Part shown: positions 44,301 to 51,447 of the stretch, piece by piece
Position numbering within the stretch: the first letter of the stretch is position 1
Layout of the letters: every line of letters begins with the position of its first letter
Assembly: GCA_905233945.1 (NCBI GenBank)
Contig: CAJOFY010000018.1
Location: forward strand, 35,222-99,221
DNA: 64,000 bases
Direction of reading: 5' to 3'
Origin: an uncultured bacterium
GTDB taxonomy: Bacteria; UBP6; UBA1177
Made by a program: the position numbers and the translations under genes
The notes under the pieces: model-generated
What the model saw: only the letters and a program-made list of their open reading frames with translations
What the model was told of the DNA's origin: nothing
Databases searched by the model: none

Positions 44301-44480
44301 GAGAAGACTGCCGGCGTTATGTTTGACAGAGCTTATGCGAGCGTTCAGGACGGTGACACATCCGCTGCAAGAAAAATTCTTGTCAAACTCAGAAAAGAAC
44401 TCAGCCCGAAGAGTTCCTACTATCTCAGAGTCCTTGCTCTCATCGACGATATGAAGGACGGTGGCGATTCAGAGGACTAA
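41319..44480 (+). CDS. Giant periplasmic coiled-coil protein
   Basis: 1053 residues. Signal peptide about 1-21 (LFVSLSLFAAEP). Residues about 35-150 resemble the FlgO/TolB-N-like domain of deltaproteobacterial exported proteins: CGAKLKCARDEAKKIKKSQF, then ILFPIV and an A-x-LYIFDKNGKIAKK strand pair. After an acidic linker (about 150-185), a TPR-like helical pair, then some 650 residues (about 300-930) of almost uninterrupted Lys/Glu/Ala heptads make a very long coiled coil. A C-terminal helical region (about 930-1053) with AQGMEKLKDEEIAEARKMFF ends in TPR-like hairpins. It could be a periplasmic spacer or scaffold. It has no lipobox or membrane anchor. OPT transporter gene follows after 54 bases. 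Confidence 0.75.
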   Translation: MVRKSLFFVLALFVSLSLFAAEPKMSVAPAAGEDDAAEMAKNLSKEFKILYKTVKGVKLSDVEAGASAKFKKCGAKLKCARDEAKKIKKSQFILFPIVKTTDEGYSAILYIFDKNGKIAKKQNVSVSGDTDAEDFASEVAAKLMEAVAKLDEGGEEEGGDEEDEAVPQKDEAPKMSEREKKEVLRSAFKAYKAGKGKDAVVLFRKAESVSFAETVEEIMQALDEAKSLAKGGDASRAVDTVNKVEKKDFELREKGYKELQFVKETNKKLKYNEPKKEDYDKAKRTFKSVKKDMKTITAWRDSEMKKLDDSMEGKLDEQKVLNDKFEKDEEKQLKAEKKAAREHQKKIAALRDSIENLDATYRDRLKKTDREIEKLNKQLEDDRPAEEIYKKEIEDEIAAIESKYKQGNKDLKKQLNQAKRQAKADSEAAEKEYNDKLQALEKKNSDLEKQIQKLSKEVENLDSEFEAQEQKEADKYDKSVAAAEAKDAKDLEEAEKKADEDTEALNKQLEDYDKKLSTYTEKFDKIDSEISDFNDKQEEKLSKNQEKFDKKREDAERKFESERSAAEEKAEQAYGKEQAARAKKVETLESQMFEIQDKVENYEKNAQWQKLKKDSAAASKELAKFEDGHDKFIEKETAAASKNYKAEVAKIDAEQKSSDAEIKKETAAFKTKKEAEKKSLAAEMKKAEQEKAAFEKDIKKKQATINANKNNKIKAIEGRAAQREAERNAKAKQRKAQFDKTSAEKKKQLAALEKQFEAANANADKTKDQLAQQLENKKAAAEKKVNDLEAANEQRKDANENAIEKEKQAVYAKYEKKAETDKKAINAKITQLDNSSKTLIAQRGKEEARLRAELEAAEKKTDTMQEGWEKDAAKRKAAHEANLKAAEKREIAAKAKYEQSKNNLEKQYKAKIDALIKEKSITFAGGSEFKEERDRNYEYSAYTKQLNATKADALAAQGMEKLKDEEIAEARKMFFEALYTDANSKSAQNGLKEIEKTAGVMFDRAYASVQDGDTSAARKILVKLRKELSPKSSYYLRVLALIDDMKDGGDSED

Positions 44481-44534
44481 TCGATAAGAAACTTTCTTTT
44501 GTTTTTCATCACTTTTTAAAATCAGGGGTTTTCA

Positions 44535-46394
44535 ATGACAGAAGAGAACAAAAACGGAAATTTGTCTCCCGAAAACGGCATTTCGGCTGAAGAGACACCG
44601 AAAAGGCCGCTCACTCTTGAGGAGCAGTACGAGGAAGACGACCGCCAGTGGCTGAAAAACGTCTATCAGGGCGATGTCAAGCAGCTTACGGTCCGCGCAG
44701 TCGTTATGGGAATGATCATCGGCGGACTTATGAGCCTTACAAACCTTTACATCGGTCTCAAAACGGGCTGGGGACTCGGCGTCACGATCACGGCGTGTGT
44801 CCTTTCGTTCAGTATCTGGAAACTCCTGCGCGTGATTTTCCCGAAAATTTTCACGACCGACATGACGCTTCTCGAGAACAACTCGATGAAATCGACCGCT
44901 TCGAGTGCAGGCTACACGACGGGCGGAACGATGGTGAGCGCGATTGCGGCCTACATTCTGATTACCGGGCAGCATCTCAACTTCTGGGTGCTCACGGCGT
45001 GGACTGTTTTTCTCGGGATTGCTGGCGTCGTCATGGCTATTCCGATGAAAAAACAGATGATAAACATGGAAAAACTGCCGTTTCCGTCTGGAACAGCGAC
45101 AGCCGAAACGCTTAAAAGCCTTTATGCAGGCGAGGAAAGCAAAAAACAGACGCGCACTCTGCTCGGATTCGCATTGGGCGGTGCTGTCCTCACGGTTATC
45201 CGCGACTTTTTCGAATGGATCAAATACACATACTCGGTTTTCGGCGAAAGACTTGCCGAATACACCGTTTCGATGGAAACAAGCCTCATCATGGTCGCAG
45301 CCGGCGGAATCATGGGCTGGAGAACGGCGTGGAGCATCCTCTTCGGCGCGATACTTAATTATATAGTTTTAGCACCTTATATGTTTAAAATCGGCGCGAT
45401 AACCGAACTCGGATACCGCGGAATCAGCAGCTGGAGCCTCTGGTTCGGCGCTTCGGTCATGGTTGCTTCCGGGTTTACTTCGTTCCTCATGCAGTGGAAA
45501 GTAGCACTCAAGGCGTTTGCTTCGCTCGAAGACCTTTTCTCGACAAAAAAACGCGAGCTCTCCGAAATCGAGAAAGTCGAAGTTCCGATGAGCTGGTTCT
45601 TCTGGGGAATAGTTGTCGGCGGAACGGGAATCGCCCTCATCATGCTTTTCGCGTTCGACATTCCGGTCTGGGTTTCGATCCTTGCCGTTATTCTTTCCTT
45701 CTTCCTTTCGATCGTTGCATGCCGCGCAACCGGTGAAACCGACACAACTCCCGTCGGTGCGCTCGGTCAGGTAACTCAGGCGTTCTACGGAATGCTCCGC
45801 CCGGGCAGCAAAGTTACGACGCTCATGACCGCTTCGATCACTTCAGGTATTGCAGGCTCGTCGGCTGACCTTCTCACCGACCTTAAAACCGGATACATTC
45901 TCGGCGCTAACCCGAGAAAGATGTTCCTTGCGCAGTTCCTCGGCATTTTTGCGGGAACAGCTGTCATAGTTCCGGCATTCTACCTCATTGTTCCGACTCC
46001 TGACGTTCTCGGAAGCGACTACTTTCCTGCTCCGGCGGCTCAGGTCTGGTCGAGAGTCGCAGATCTATTGGCTCAGGGTTTTTCTACGCTTCACCCGACA
46101 GCTAAAATTGCAATGTTCATCGGTGTCATGATCGGCATTATTATCCCGCTGTTTGAAAAAGGGGCTCCGAAAGCGGCAAAATACATTCCGTCGTCGATGG
46201 GAATCGGCCTCGCCTTCGTCATTCCGTTCTGGAATTCGCTTTCAATGTTCATCGGAGCTCTGATTGTCCTTATCATCGAGCATAAAAAGAAATCGCTCGA
46301 GGAATACATTGTTCCGGCGGCTTCCGGAATCATCGCCGGAGAGTCGCTTGCCGGAGTTTTCATAATCCTGCTTTCAACGCTTGTCGGCAACTGA
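44535..46394 (+). CDS. OPT-family oligopeptide transporter
   Basis: 619 residues with about 14-16 membrane helices. The start SLTNLYIGLKTGWGLGVTIT (about 67-86) and the GTATAETLKSLYAGEES stretch are typical of bacterial OPT proteins, as is DLLTDLKTGYILGANPRKMF. The family imports peptides or metal chelates, driven by protons. The 45-residue N-terminus is soluble and acidic. The stop is followed by an AT-rich gap holding the next promoter. Whether the substrate is a peptide or a siderophore-like chelate cannot be told. Confidence 0.92.
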   Translation: MTEENKNGNLSPENGISAEETPKRPLTLEEQYEEDDRQWLKNVYQGDVKQLTVRAVVMGMIIGGLMSLTNLYIGLKTGWGLGVTITACVLSFSIWKLLRVIFPKIFTTDMTLLENNSMKSTASSAGYTTGGTMVSAIAAYILITGQHLNFWVLTAWTVFLGIAGVVMAIPMKKQMINMEKLPFPSGTATAETLKSLYAGEESKKQTRTLLGFALGGAVLTVIRDFFEWIKYTYSVFGERLAEYTVSMETSLIMVAAGGIMGWRTAWSILFGAILNYIVLAPYMFKIGAITELGYRGISSWSLWFGASVMVASGFTSFLMQWKVALKAFASLEDLFSTKKRELSEIEKVEVPMSWFFWGIVVGGTGIALIMLFAFDIPVWVSILAVILSFFLSIVACRATGETDTTPVGALGQVTQAFYGMLRPGSKVTTLMTASITSGIAGSSADLLTDLKTGYILGANPRKMFLAQFLGIFAGTAVIVPAFYLIVPTPDVLGSDYFPAPAAQVWSRVADLLAQGFSTLHPTAKIAMFIGVMIGIIIPLFEKGAPKAAKYIPSSMGIGLAFVIPFWNSLSMFIGALIVLIIEHKKKSLEEYIVPAASGIIAGESLAGVFIILLSTLVGN

Positions 46395-46450
46395 TAACAC
46401 ACCAATTTTATTTGATTTATTTGTTTAAGGGTATGGTTCGTTTTTTTTAC

Positions 46451-46478
46451 TTGACAAAAAAGTTTTCGGCTTTAAAAT
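46451..46478 (+). promoter_or_regulatory. Promoter of the Cys-repeat lipoprotein gene
   Basis: TTGACA (46451-46456) and TAAAAT (46473-46478), 16-base spacer. The leader of about 65 bases is U-rich and ends with GGGAG at 46536-46540. Confidence 0.7.
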
Positions 46479-46547
46479 TTTTGACGGTTTTTTTACAACA
46501 TGATTTTTAAGGGTTTTTTTTACCAACTTTTTTTTGGGAGATTTCAA

Positions 46548-48341
46548 ATGAAGAAATTCACAGCAATCCTTGTGGCGATCGTTCTCGCCCTCTTTGTTGT
46601 AAGCTGCGGCGGCGGCTCGAACGACAAAGAAAAAGACGACAGTGACAACACTGAAGTTCCTGACGGTGAAGAGCATGACGGTGAGACTCCGGAAAATCCT
46701 GATGAAGAAGATCCTGACGGTGATCAGGGTACAGAAGTTGTTATTGATGAATCTTACGGTACAGTAGCTCCTGCTTATGATGAGTATTTCACATTCAGAG
46801 GCGGCAGCAAAATGTATGATCCTGAAGACAACGGCGCTTCGGCAGCAAAAGTTGCAAAATTTAAATTGTCTCTCGGCGGAAAAGAAATTACCGGTCAGAG
46901 CCAGTCCTACTTCATGTACGGCGCAGTTTACGGCGCACAGTACGGCGACTACCTTAACATTTCGACTTATGTTTACGATGCAAGCGGTTACCCGACCTAT
47001 GATGTCGAAACAACTGTTCAGTCCGGAATATTTGATTGGCTTGAAGCAAACGGCGTTAATGAGTCTCCGCTCGGCGCAGAAGTTGTTATCCGCAAAATGT
47101 CGGATTTCAAAGTCAGCGGCAACAGCATTACTTACTTCAAATCCTGCCTTCTTGCTATCAGCAACTATGCAGCATCTGAATATGTCGAGAACAACGGCGA
47201 AGCTCCTGTCGGTGAATTCCAGTACAGCGCTCCGGACGGCGTAGCTGCAAACAAAATCATGAACATCGGTCTTAATGCATCGATCAACAGCGGCGAAGCT
47301 TACATTCTTTCGCTTCTCAACGGCGACAAGAAAGAAGGCGACGAAGGCTACTATGCTACTCTTGCTGATGCTTGCCAGTGCGCAGATCTTACCATTCAGC
47401 AGTATGTAGAGTGCGAAACAGCACCGGTTGACGAAGGCTGCGAAGATCCGAACGCAGAGAAAAATGCTGCCGGCGAATGTGTATGCAAAGAAGGTTATGA
47501 AGAAAAAGAAGGCAAATGCGAAGCAAAAGCAGCTGAAGAAACTGATCCTTGCAAAGACGTAACCTGCCCGACCGCTGGTGATGTCTGTGTTGCAGACACA
47601 ACCGCTGAAGCTGGTTACAAATGCGAAGCAAAAGCAGTTTGCGACGCTGAGAAAAACGAAGTTCTCAACGAAAAAACCAACAAATGCGACTGCAAAGAAG
47701 GTTATGAGCTTAAAGAAGGCAAATGCGAACAGAAAGAAGTAGCAAATCCTGACAAAGCAGCTTGCGAAGCAGAAAGCGGAACATGGACAGCTGCTAACAC
47801 CTGCGACTGCGGTGCAAACAAAACCTGGGATGCAACCGAGAAAAAATGCAAAGCAGCAACTCCGGTAAATCCTGACAAAGCTCTTTGCGAAAGCACAGAA
47901 GGAACTTGGGCTGACAACGCTTGCACCTGCGGCACCGGTAAAGAGTGGGATGCAACCGAAGGCTGCAAAGCATCAGCTCCGGTAAATCCTGACAAAACTC
48001 TTTGCGAAAGCACAGACGGAATTTGGGCTGACACCGCTTGCGACTGCGGTACCGATAAAGAGTGGGATGCAACCGAAGGCTGCAAAGACAACACTCCGGA
48101 ACCGAATCCTGAGAAAGAAGCTTGCGACGCTTATTTAGCAGCAACTTGGAATGAAGCTACCGAAGAATGCGAATGTGACGAGCCGGATTATGACTGGAAC
48201 GGTGCAGAATGCACACCGAATACTCCAGAACCGAATCCTGCTGAAGAACTTTGCAACAGCACAGGCGGAAGTTGGATAACAGACACTTGCAACTGCGGTG
48301 AAAACACTTGGGATGACGAAGCTGGTTGCCAAGCTATCTAA
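46548..48341 (+). CDS. Lipoprotein with C-terminal Cys-rich tandem repeats
   Basis: 597 residues from ATG 46548, which has GGGAG upstream; the frame is open further but without support. Lipobox FVVSC, Cys20. An acidic linker (about 24-65) precedes a globular domain (about 70-290) with many Tyr and Gly residues. The C-terminal half (about 290-597) is a ladder of Cys modules: first EGF-like CxCKEGYEEKEGKCE units, then five units of about 36 residues of the pattern NPDK-x-LCES-x2-GTWA...CTCG...WDATEGCK. The DNA of these units is nearly identical, so the repeats are recent. Monocistronic, with promoter and terminator visible. Likely secreted or surface-exposed. Confidence 0.82.
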   Translation: MKKFTAILVAIVLALFVVSCGGGSNDKEKDDSDNTEVPDGEEHDGETPENPDEEDPDGDQGTEVVIDESYGTVAPAYDEYFTFRGGSKMYDPEDNGASAAKVAKFKLSLGGKEITGQSQSYFMYGAVYGAQYGDYLNISTYVYDASGYPTYDVETTVQSGIFDWLEANGVNESPLGAEVVIRKMSDFKVSGNSITYFKSCLLAISNYAASEYVENNGEAPVGEFQYSAPDGVAANKIMNIGLNASINSGEAYILSLLNGDKKEGDEGYYATLADACQCADLTIQQYVECETAPVDEGCEDPNAEKNAAGECVCKEGYEEKEGKCEAKAAEETDPCKDVTCPTAGDVCVADTTAEAGYKCEAKAVCDAEKNEVLNEKTNKCDCKEGYELKEGKCEQKEVANPDKAACEAESGTWTAANTCDCGANKTWDATEKKCKAATPVNPDKALCESTEGTWADNACTCGTGKEWDATEGCKASAPVNPDKTLCESTDGIWADTACDCGTDKEWDATEGCKDNTPEPNPEKEACDAYLAATWNEATEECECDEPDYDWNGAECTPNTPEPNPAEELCNSTGGSWITDTCNCGENTWDDEAGCQAI

Positions 48342-48364
48342 TTGTTTTTCAGTTGATTTTTAAA

Positions 48365-48389
48365 GGGCGCTCCGGCGCCCTTTTTTTTT
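48365..48389 (+). terminator. Rho-independent terminator
   Basis: GGGCGC (48365-48370) pairs with GCGCCC (48375-48380) over loop TCCG, followed by nine T at 48381-48389. It is 23 bases after the lipoprotein stop. Confidence 0.93.
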
Positions 48390-48402
48390 GCCCGTAAATT
48401 TT

Positions 48403-48430
48403 TTGATTTTTGTAATTCGATTTCTATACT
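48403..48430 (+). promoter_or_regulatory. Promoter of the regulatory operon 48461-53443
   Basis: TTGATT (48403-48408) and TATACT (48425-48430), 16-base spacer. The predicted start, about 48437, gives a 24-base leader with AAAGGTGAG before the ATG at 48461. Confidence 0.75.
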
Positions 48431-48460
48431 TGCCCATCGAACTTTGAAAGGTGAGAAAAA

Positions 48461-50056
48461 ATGGATAAAAGAAAAAAACTTGTAAAACTTTTTTACGAAA
48501 TTGAGGAGTTTATCAGGCAGAAATCGCTGGATTGCGATCCTTATGTTTTTCTGCTGAACAAATTTCATCTTTCGCTGCTTAATAAACGTCCGGCGGCAGC
48601 TGCTCTCGCTTGTATAAGCAGAAATGATTTTTCGCTCCTGAACAACGAGTTTTCGGATAGGTTGGGGCACGATTTTGTCCTTTCTCTCTCTCTGACGGCT
48701 ATCCTTTCGCTTCCGTCGGAAAAGGTGATAGAAGTGCAGAATATCAAAGTCCAGCCGAAACAGTCGGTTCTTGTTCTCACCGATACGGTTGTTCTGCCTT
48801 ACGAAATAGAGAAAAAAGTGCAGCTTTTCATCGGCTACACTCAGCAGAGAACGCATGAGCAGCCGTTCAAAAATGTTGAGTATTACCCTGTTTCGAGAAG
48901 CGCAAACCTTTCGATTTCGATTCAGGCGACGCTGTTTGATCTTATGGATGAAGACAACACCCAGCTGAAGCCGCAGAATTTCGATGTTGTGGTGGACGAT
49001 TCGGTGCATTACCCGTTTCCGAGCGGAAATCTGCTTGATACTCTTTCGGTTCTTCTGAGGCCTAATGCTGTTTTTTATCTCATGGCGAAGAAGGTTTTTC
49101 TTTCGTCCCCGCTTACCAGAAAGGACAAAAAAAATCTTTACACTTTTTTTGAGACCGAGGAGATCGACCGTTTTCCAGATTTTCTGTTCATGAAACTTGT
49201 CAAAAAGCAGGAAAATCATATCGATATGCCGCAGAACACTGTTGTGATCCGCGATTCAGGGAGCGGAAAGACGCTCGAACTTGACAGAAAATATCTCGAT
49301 TCCAATCATCTTTTCACTTTTAACGACGGTGTGAGCGCGGAACAGCTTGCGATCGTCTCGAAAATAGAGGAACGCTCCGGTGCAACATGCGGAGATTACT
49401 TCAAATTTTTTCTGGGGATGTTCAGAAACGTGCCTGTGGACAATCTTATATCGTCTCTTAGAAAAAACGGAGCCTACCAGCCTTTTGTCATATCGAAGGA
49501 GGTAGTTCCGTTCAACAGGTTCAAAATGCAGAAGTATATTTATCCCGATCCCGACGTTTTTGCCCAGATCCCGCTGGCAAGCAGTTTCGAAAGCAAAAAA
49601 CTGATTATGAAGTATCTGTCGGTCAAGCCTGTTTTCGCCTACGACGAGGACGGTTTTTACTTCATGAACGATGTCGCGGCTGTTGTTCCGCGGACTCCCG
49701 AGATAGATCTATTTTTTGCGGAAGGTTATCTCAATTCAAAACTTGTCGAGTTCTTCTACAAGATAAAGTTTCCGCACCATAACAAATTTTTGAAGAAAAA
49801 CTTCGATAAAATCCCGTTTTTGCTCTGCGGGAAAAGTCTCCAGACACTTATTACGAACCAGGTGCTGAAAATCCGCGCGCTTTATAGCAGCATGGCTCTT
49901 TACGGCAGCAGCGATGAGCAGAAAAAAGAGGTGGCGGAACTTACTGAAATGCTTGACGGCTTTGTCTATCAGCTTTACAGGCTCACCCCCGATGAAGTCG
50001 CTGTTATTGAGCGCTATTTAGGTGTGAATTCTGAAAATCCGGAGGTCAGGCAATGA
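48461..50056 (+). CDS. Methyltransferase-like protein with TaqI/Eco57I-type target-recognition domain, catalytic motif absent
   Basis: 531 residues, no signal peptide. Residues about 95-215 read like a degenerate Rossmann methyltransferase: QSVLVLTDTVVLPYEI at the motif I position, then FDVVVDDSVHYPF where N6-adenine enzymes have FDVV-x-NPPY, then LLDTLSVLLRPNAVFYLMAKKVF. The NPPY is missing. Residues about 260-500 resemble the target-recognition domain of TaqI/Eco57I-type enzymes: AYQPFVISKEVVPFNRFKMQ, MKYLSVKPVFAYDEDGFYFM, GYLNSKLVEFFYKIKF and FLKKNFDKIPFL. A short helical tail follows. It overlaps the NtrC-like regulator gene by 4 bases (ATGA), so it is probably part of that signalling unit. 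DNA binding without methylation is my inference. Confidence 0.6.
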   Translation: MDKRKKLVKLFYEIEEFIRQKSLDCDPYVFLLNKFHLSLLNKRPAAAALACISRNDFSLLNNEFSDRLGHDFVLSLSLTAILSLPSEKVIEVQNIKVQPKQSVLVLTDTVVLPYEIEKKVQLFIGYTQQRTHEQPFKNVEYYPVSRSANLSISIQATLFDLMDEDNTQLKPQNFDVVVDDSVHYPFPSGNLLDTLSVLLRPNAVFYLMAKKVFLSSPLTRKDKKNLYTFFETEEIDRFPDFLFMKLVKKQENHIDMPQNTVVIRDSGSGKTLELDRKYLDSNHLFTFNDGVSAEQLAIVSKIEERSGATCGDYFKFFLGMFRNVPVDNLISSLRKNGAYQPFVISKEVVPFNRFKMQKYIYPDPDVFAQIPLASSFESKKLIMKYLSVKPVFAYDEDGFYFMNDVAAVVPRTPEIDLFFAEGYLNSKLVEFFYKIKFPHHNKFLKKNFDKIPFLLCGKSLQTLITNQVLKIRALYSSMALYGSSDEQKKEVAELTEMLDGFVYQLYRLTPDEVAVIERYLGVNSENPEVRQ

Positions 50057-51447
50057 AAAACAAGTGGAAAATTCTCATCGTTGACGACGATCTTTCGATT
50101 TTGAGAAGCTATCAGAAGTATCTTGAGTCGGAAGGTTATACAGTTTTTACCGCCGATGACGGAAGGGCCGGCTATATCGCAATCGAAAAGGAGCGTCCCG
50201 ATCTGGTGCTTCTTGACATAAACATGCCGGTGAAAACCGGGCTTGAGCTCCTTGAAGATTTAAACAGGACATTCGATAAAAAGGATATTCCGCTCGTTAT
50301 AATGCTCACCGCTTACGGCGATCTCAATCCTGCCGTCAAGGCGACGAGTCTCGGTGCCTATGATTTTCTGTCGAAGCCTGTTCCGCTTGAAAAACTGCGC
50401 TCAACGGTCGAAAGGGCGCTTGAAACGCTTACTCTGAAGGAGCGGATAGCCCATTTCGTCGAGCCCGACAGCACTCCTTTCAAGGATTCGATAATCGGCA
50501 GAGATCCGCTGATGGTCGATATTTACAAAACAATCGGCACACTGAGGGGAAACAAGGCTACTGTTCTTGTGACCGGCGAAAGCGGTACCGGAAAGGAGAT
50601 GGTGGCGCGTGCAATCCACGAAAATACCGTGCCAGACGAGCCTTTTATCGCGATAAACTGTGCCGCAGTTCCTGAAAATCTGATTGAAAGCGAGCTCATG
50701 GGATATGTCAAAGGGGCTTTTACCGGTGCTGCGGCGAACCGCGTGGGCAAACTCGAGGCTGTGAAAGGGGGAACGCTTGTTCTCGACGAAATTTCGGAAA
50801 TGCCGTATGAGTTCCAGACGAAACTTCTGCGTGTAATTCAGGAAAAGGACTTCTATCCGATCGGAGCAACCGAAAAAAAGCGTTTCAACGGCAGAATCGT
50901 GGCTCTGACAAACAAGAATCTGAAGGAACTTGCCGAAAACGGGCAGTTCAGGGAGGATCTTTTCTACCGTTTGAACGTTATTTCCATTTCGGTTCCGCCG
51001 CTGCGGAATCACATGAACGATCTTGAGATGCTCATCCTGCACTTCATAAAAAAGGCGAATTTCACCCAGAACACTTCTATCCAGAGCATTACGAAAGAGG
51101 CTGTCGACTATCTCAGATCACACACATGGCCCGGCAATATCCGCGAGCTTGAAAACACGATCCTCAAGGCTTCGATAAAGGCGAAAGATAAAATTCTTAC
51201 CCGCGACAGCTTTTCGTTTCTTATTCCTGAGAAGAGGGATGATTCTGATCCGAAAACCGTTGTTTCGGTTGAAGATTTCACCAGGCCAGAAAATTTGATT
51301 CCGCTTCGCGACGTTGAGAAAAACTATATCGAATTTGTTCTCAGACAAACCAACTGGCATAAAGGTAAGACTGCGGAATTATTGGGAATCACACGTCCTA
51401 CGCTTGATAAGAGAATAGAGGAGTACGGTCTGCGCAAAGATGTCTGA
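50053..51447 (+). CDS. NtrC-family sigma-54-dependent response regulator
   Basis: 464 residues. Receiver domain 1 to about 120 with the acidic DDD at 11-13, phosphoacceptor Asp55 in LLDINMP, and the Thr and Lys switch residues (MLTAYGD, LSKPVP). AAA+ domain about 145-375 with Walker A GESGTGKE (175-182) and the sigma-54 contact loop GAFTGA (about 221-226), so it should activate sigma-54 RNA polymerase. The C-terminal Fis-type helix-turn-helix is about 420-464 (KGKTAELLGITRPTLDKRIEEYGL). Translation is coupled to the upstream gene (4-base overlap) and to the kinase (8-base overlap). Target promoters are not evident in the window. Confidence 0.96.
   Translation: MKNKWKILIVDDDLSILRSYQKYLESEGYTVFTADDGRAGYIAIEKERPDLVLLDINMPVKTGLELLEDLNRTFDKKDIPLVIMLTAYGDLNPAVKATSLGAYDFLSKPVPLEKLRSTVERALETLTLKERIAHFVEPDSTPFKDSIIGRDPLMVDIYKTIGTLRGNKATVLVTGESGTGKEMVARAIHENTVPDEPFIAINCAAVPENLIESELMGYVKGAFTGAAANRVGKLEAVKGGTLVLDEISEMPYEFQTKLLRVIQEKDFYPIGATEKKRFNGRIVALTNKNLKELAENGQFREDLFYRLNVISISVPPLRNHMNDLEMLILHFIKKANFTQNTSIQSITKEAVDYLRSHTWPGNIRELENTILKASIKAKDKILTRDSFSFLIPEKRDDSDPKTVVSVEDFTRPENLIPLRDVEKNYIEFVLRQTNWHKGKTAELLGITRPTLDKRIEEYGLRKDV

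Noticed and set aside
48338..49219. 293-codon minus-strand frame covering a terminator and the start of the methyltransferase-like gene
   Set aside because: It crosses a strong plus-strand terminator and promoter, and its product is Arg/Lys-rich without any domain.
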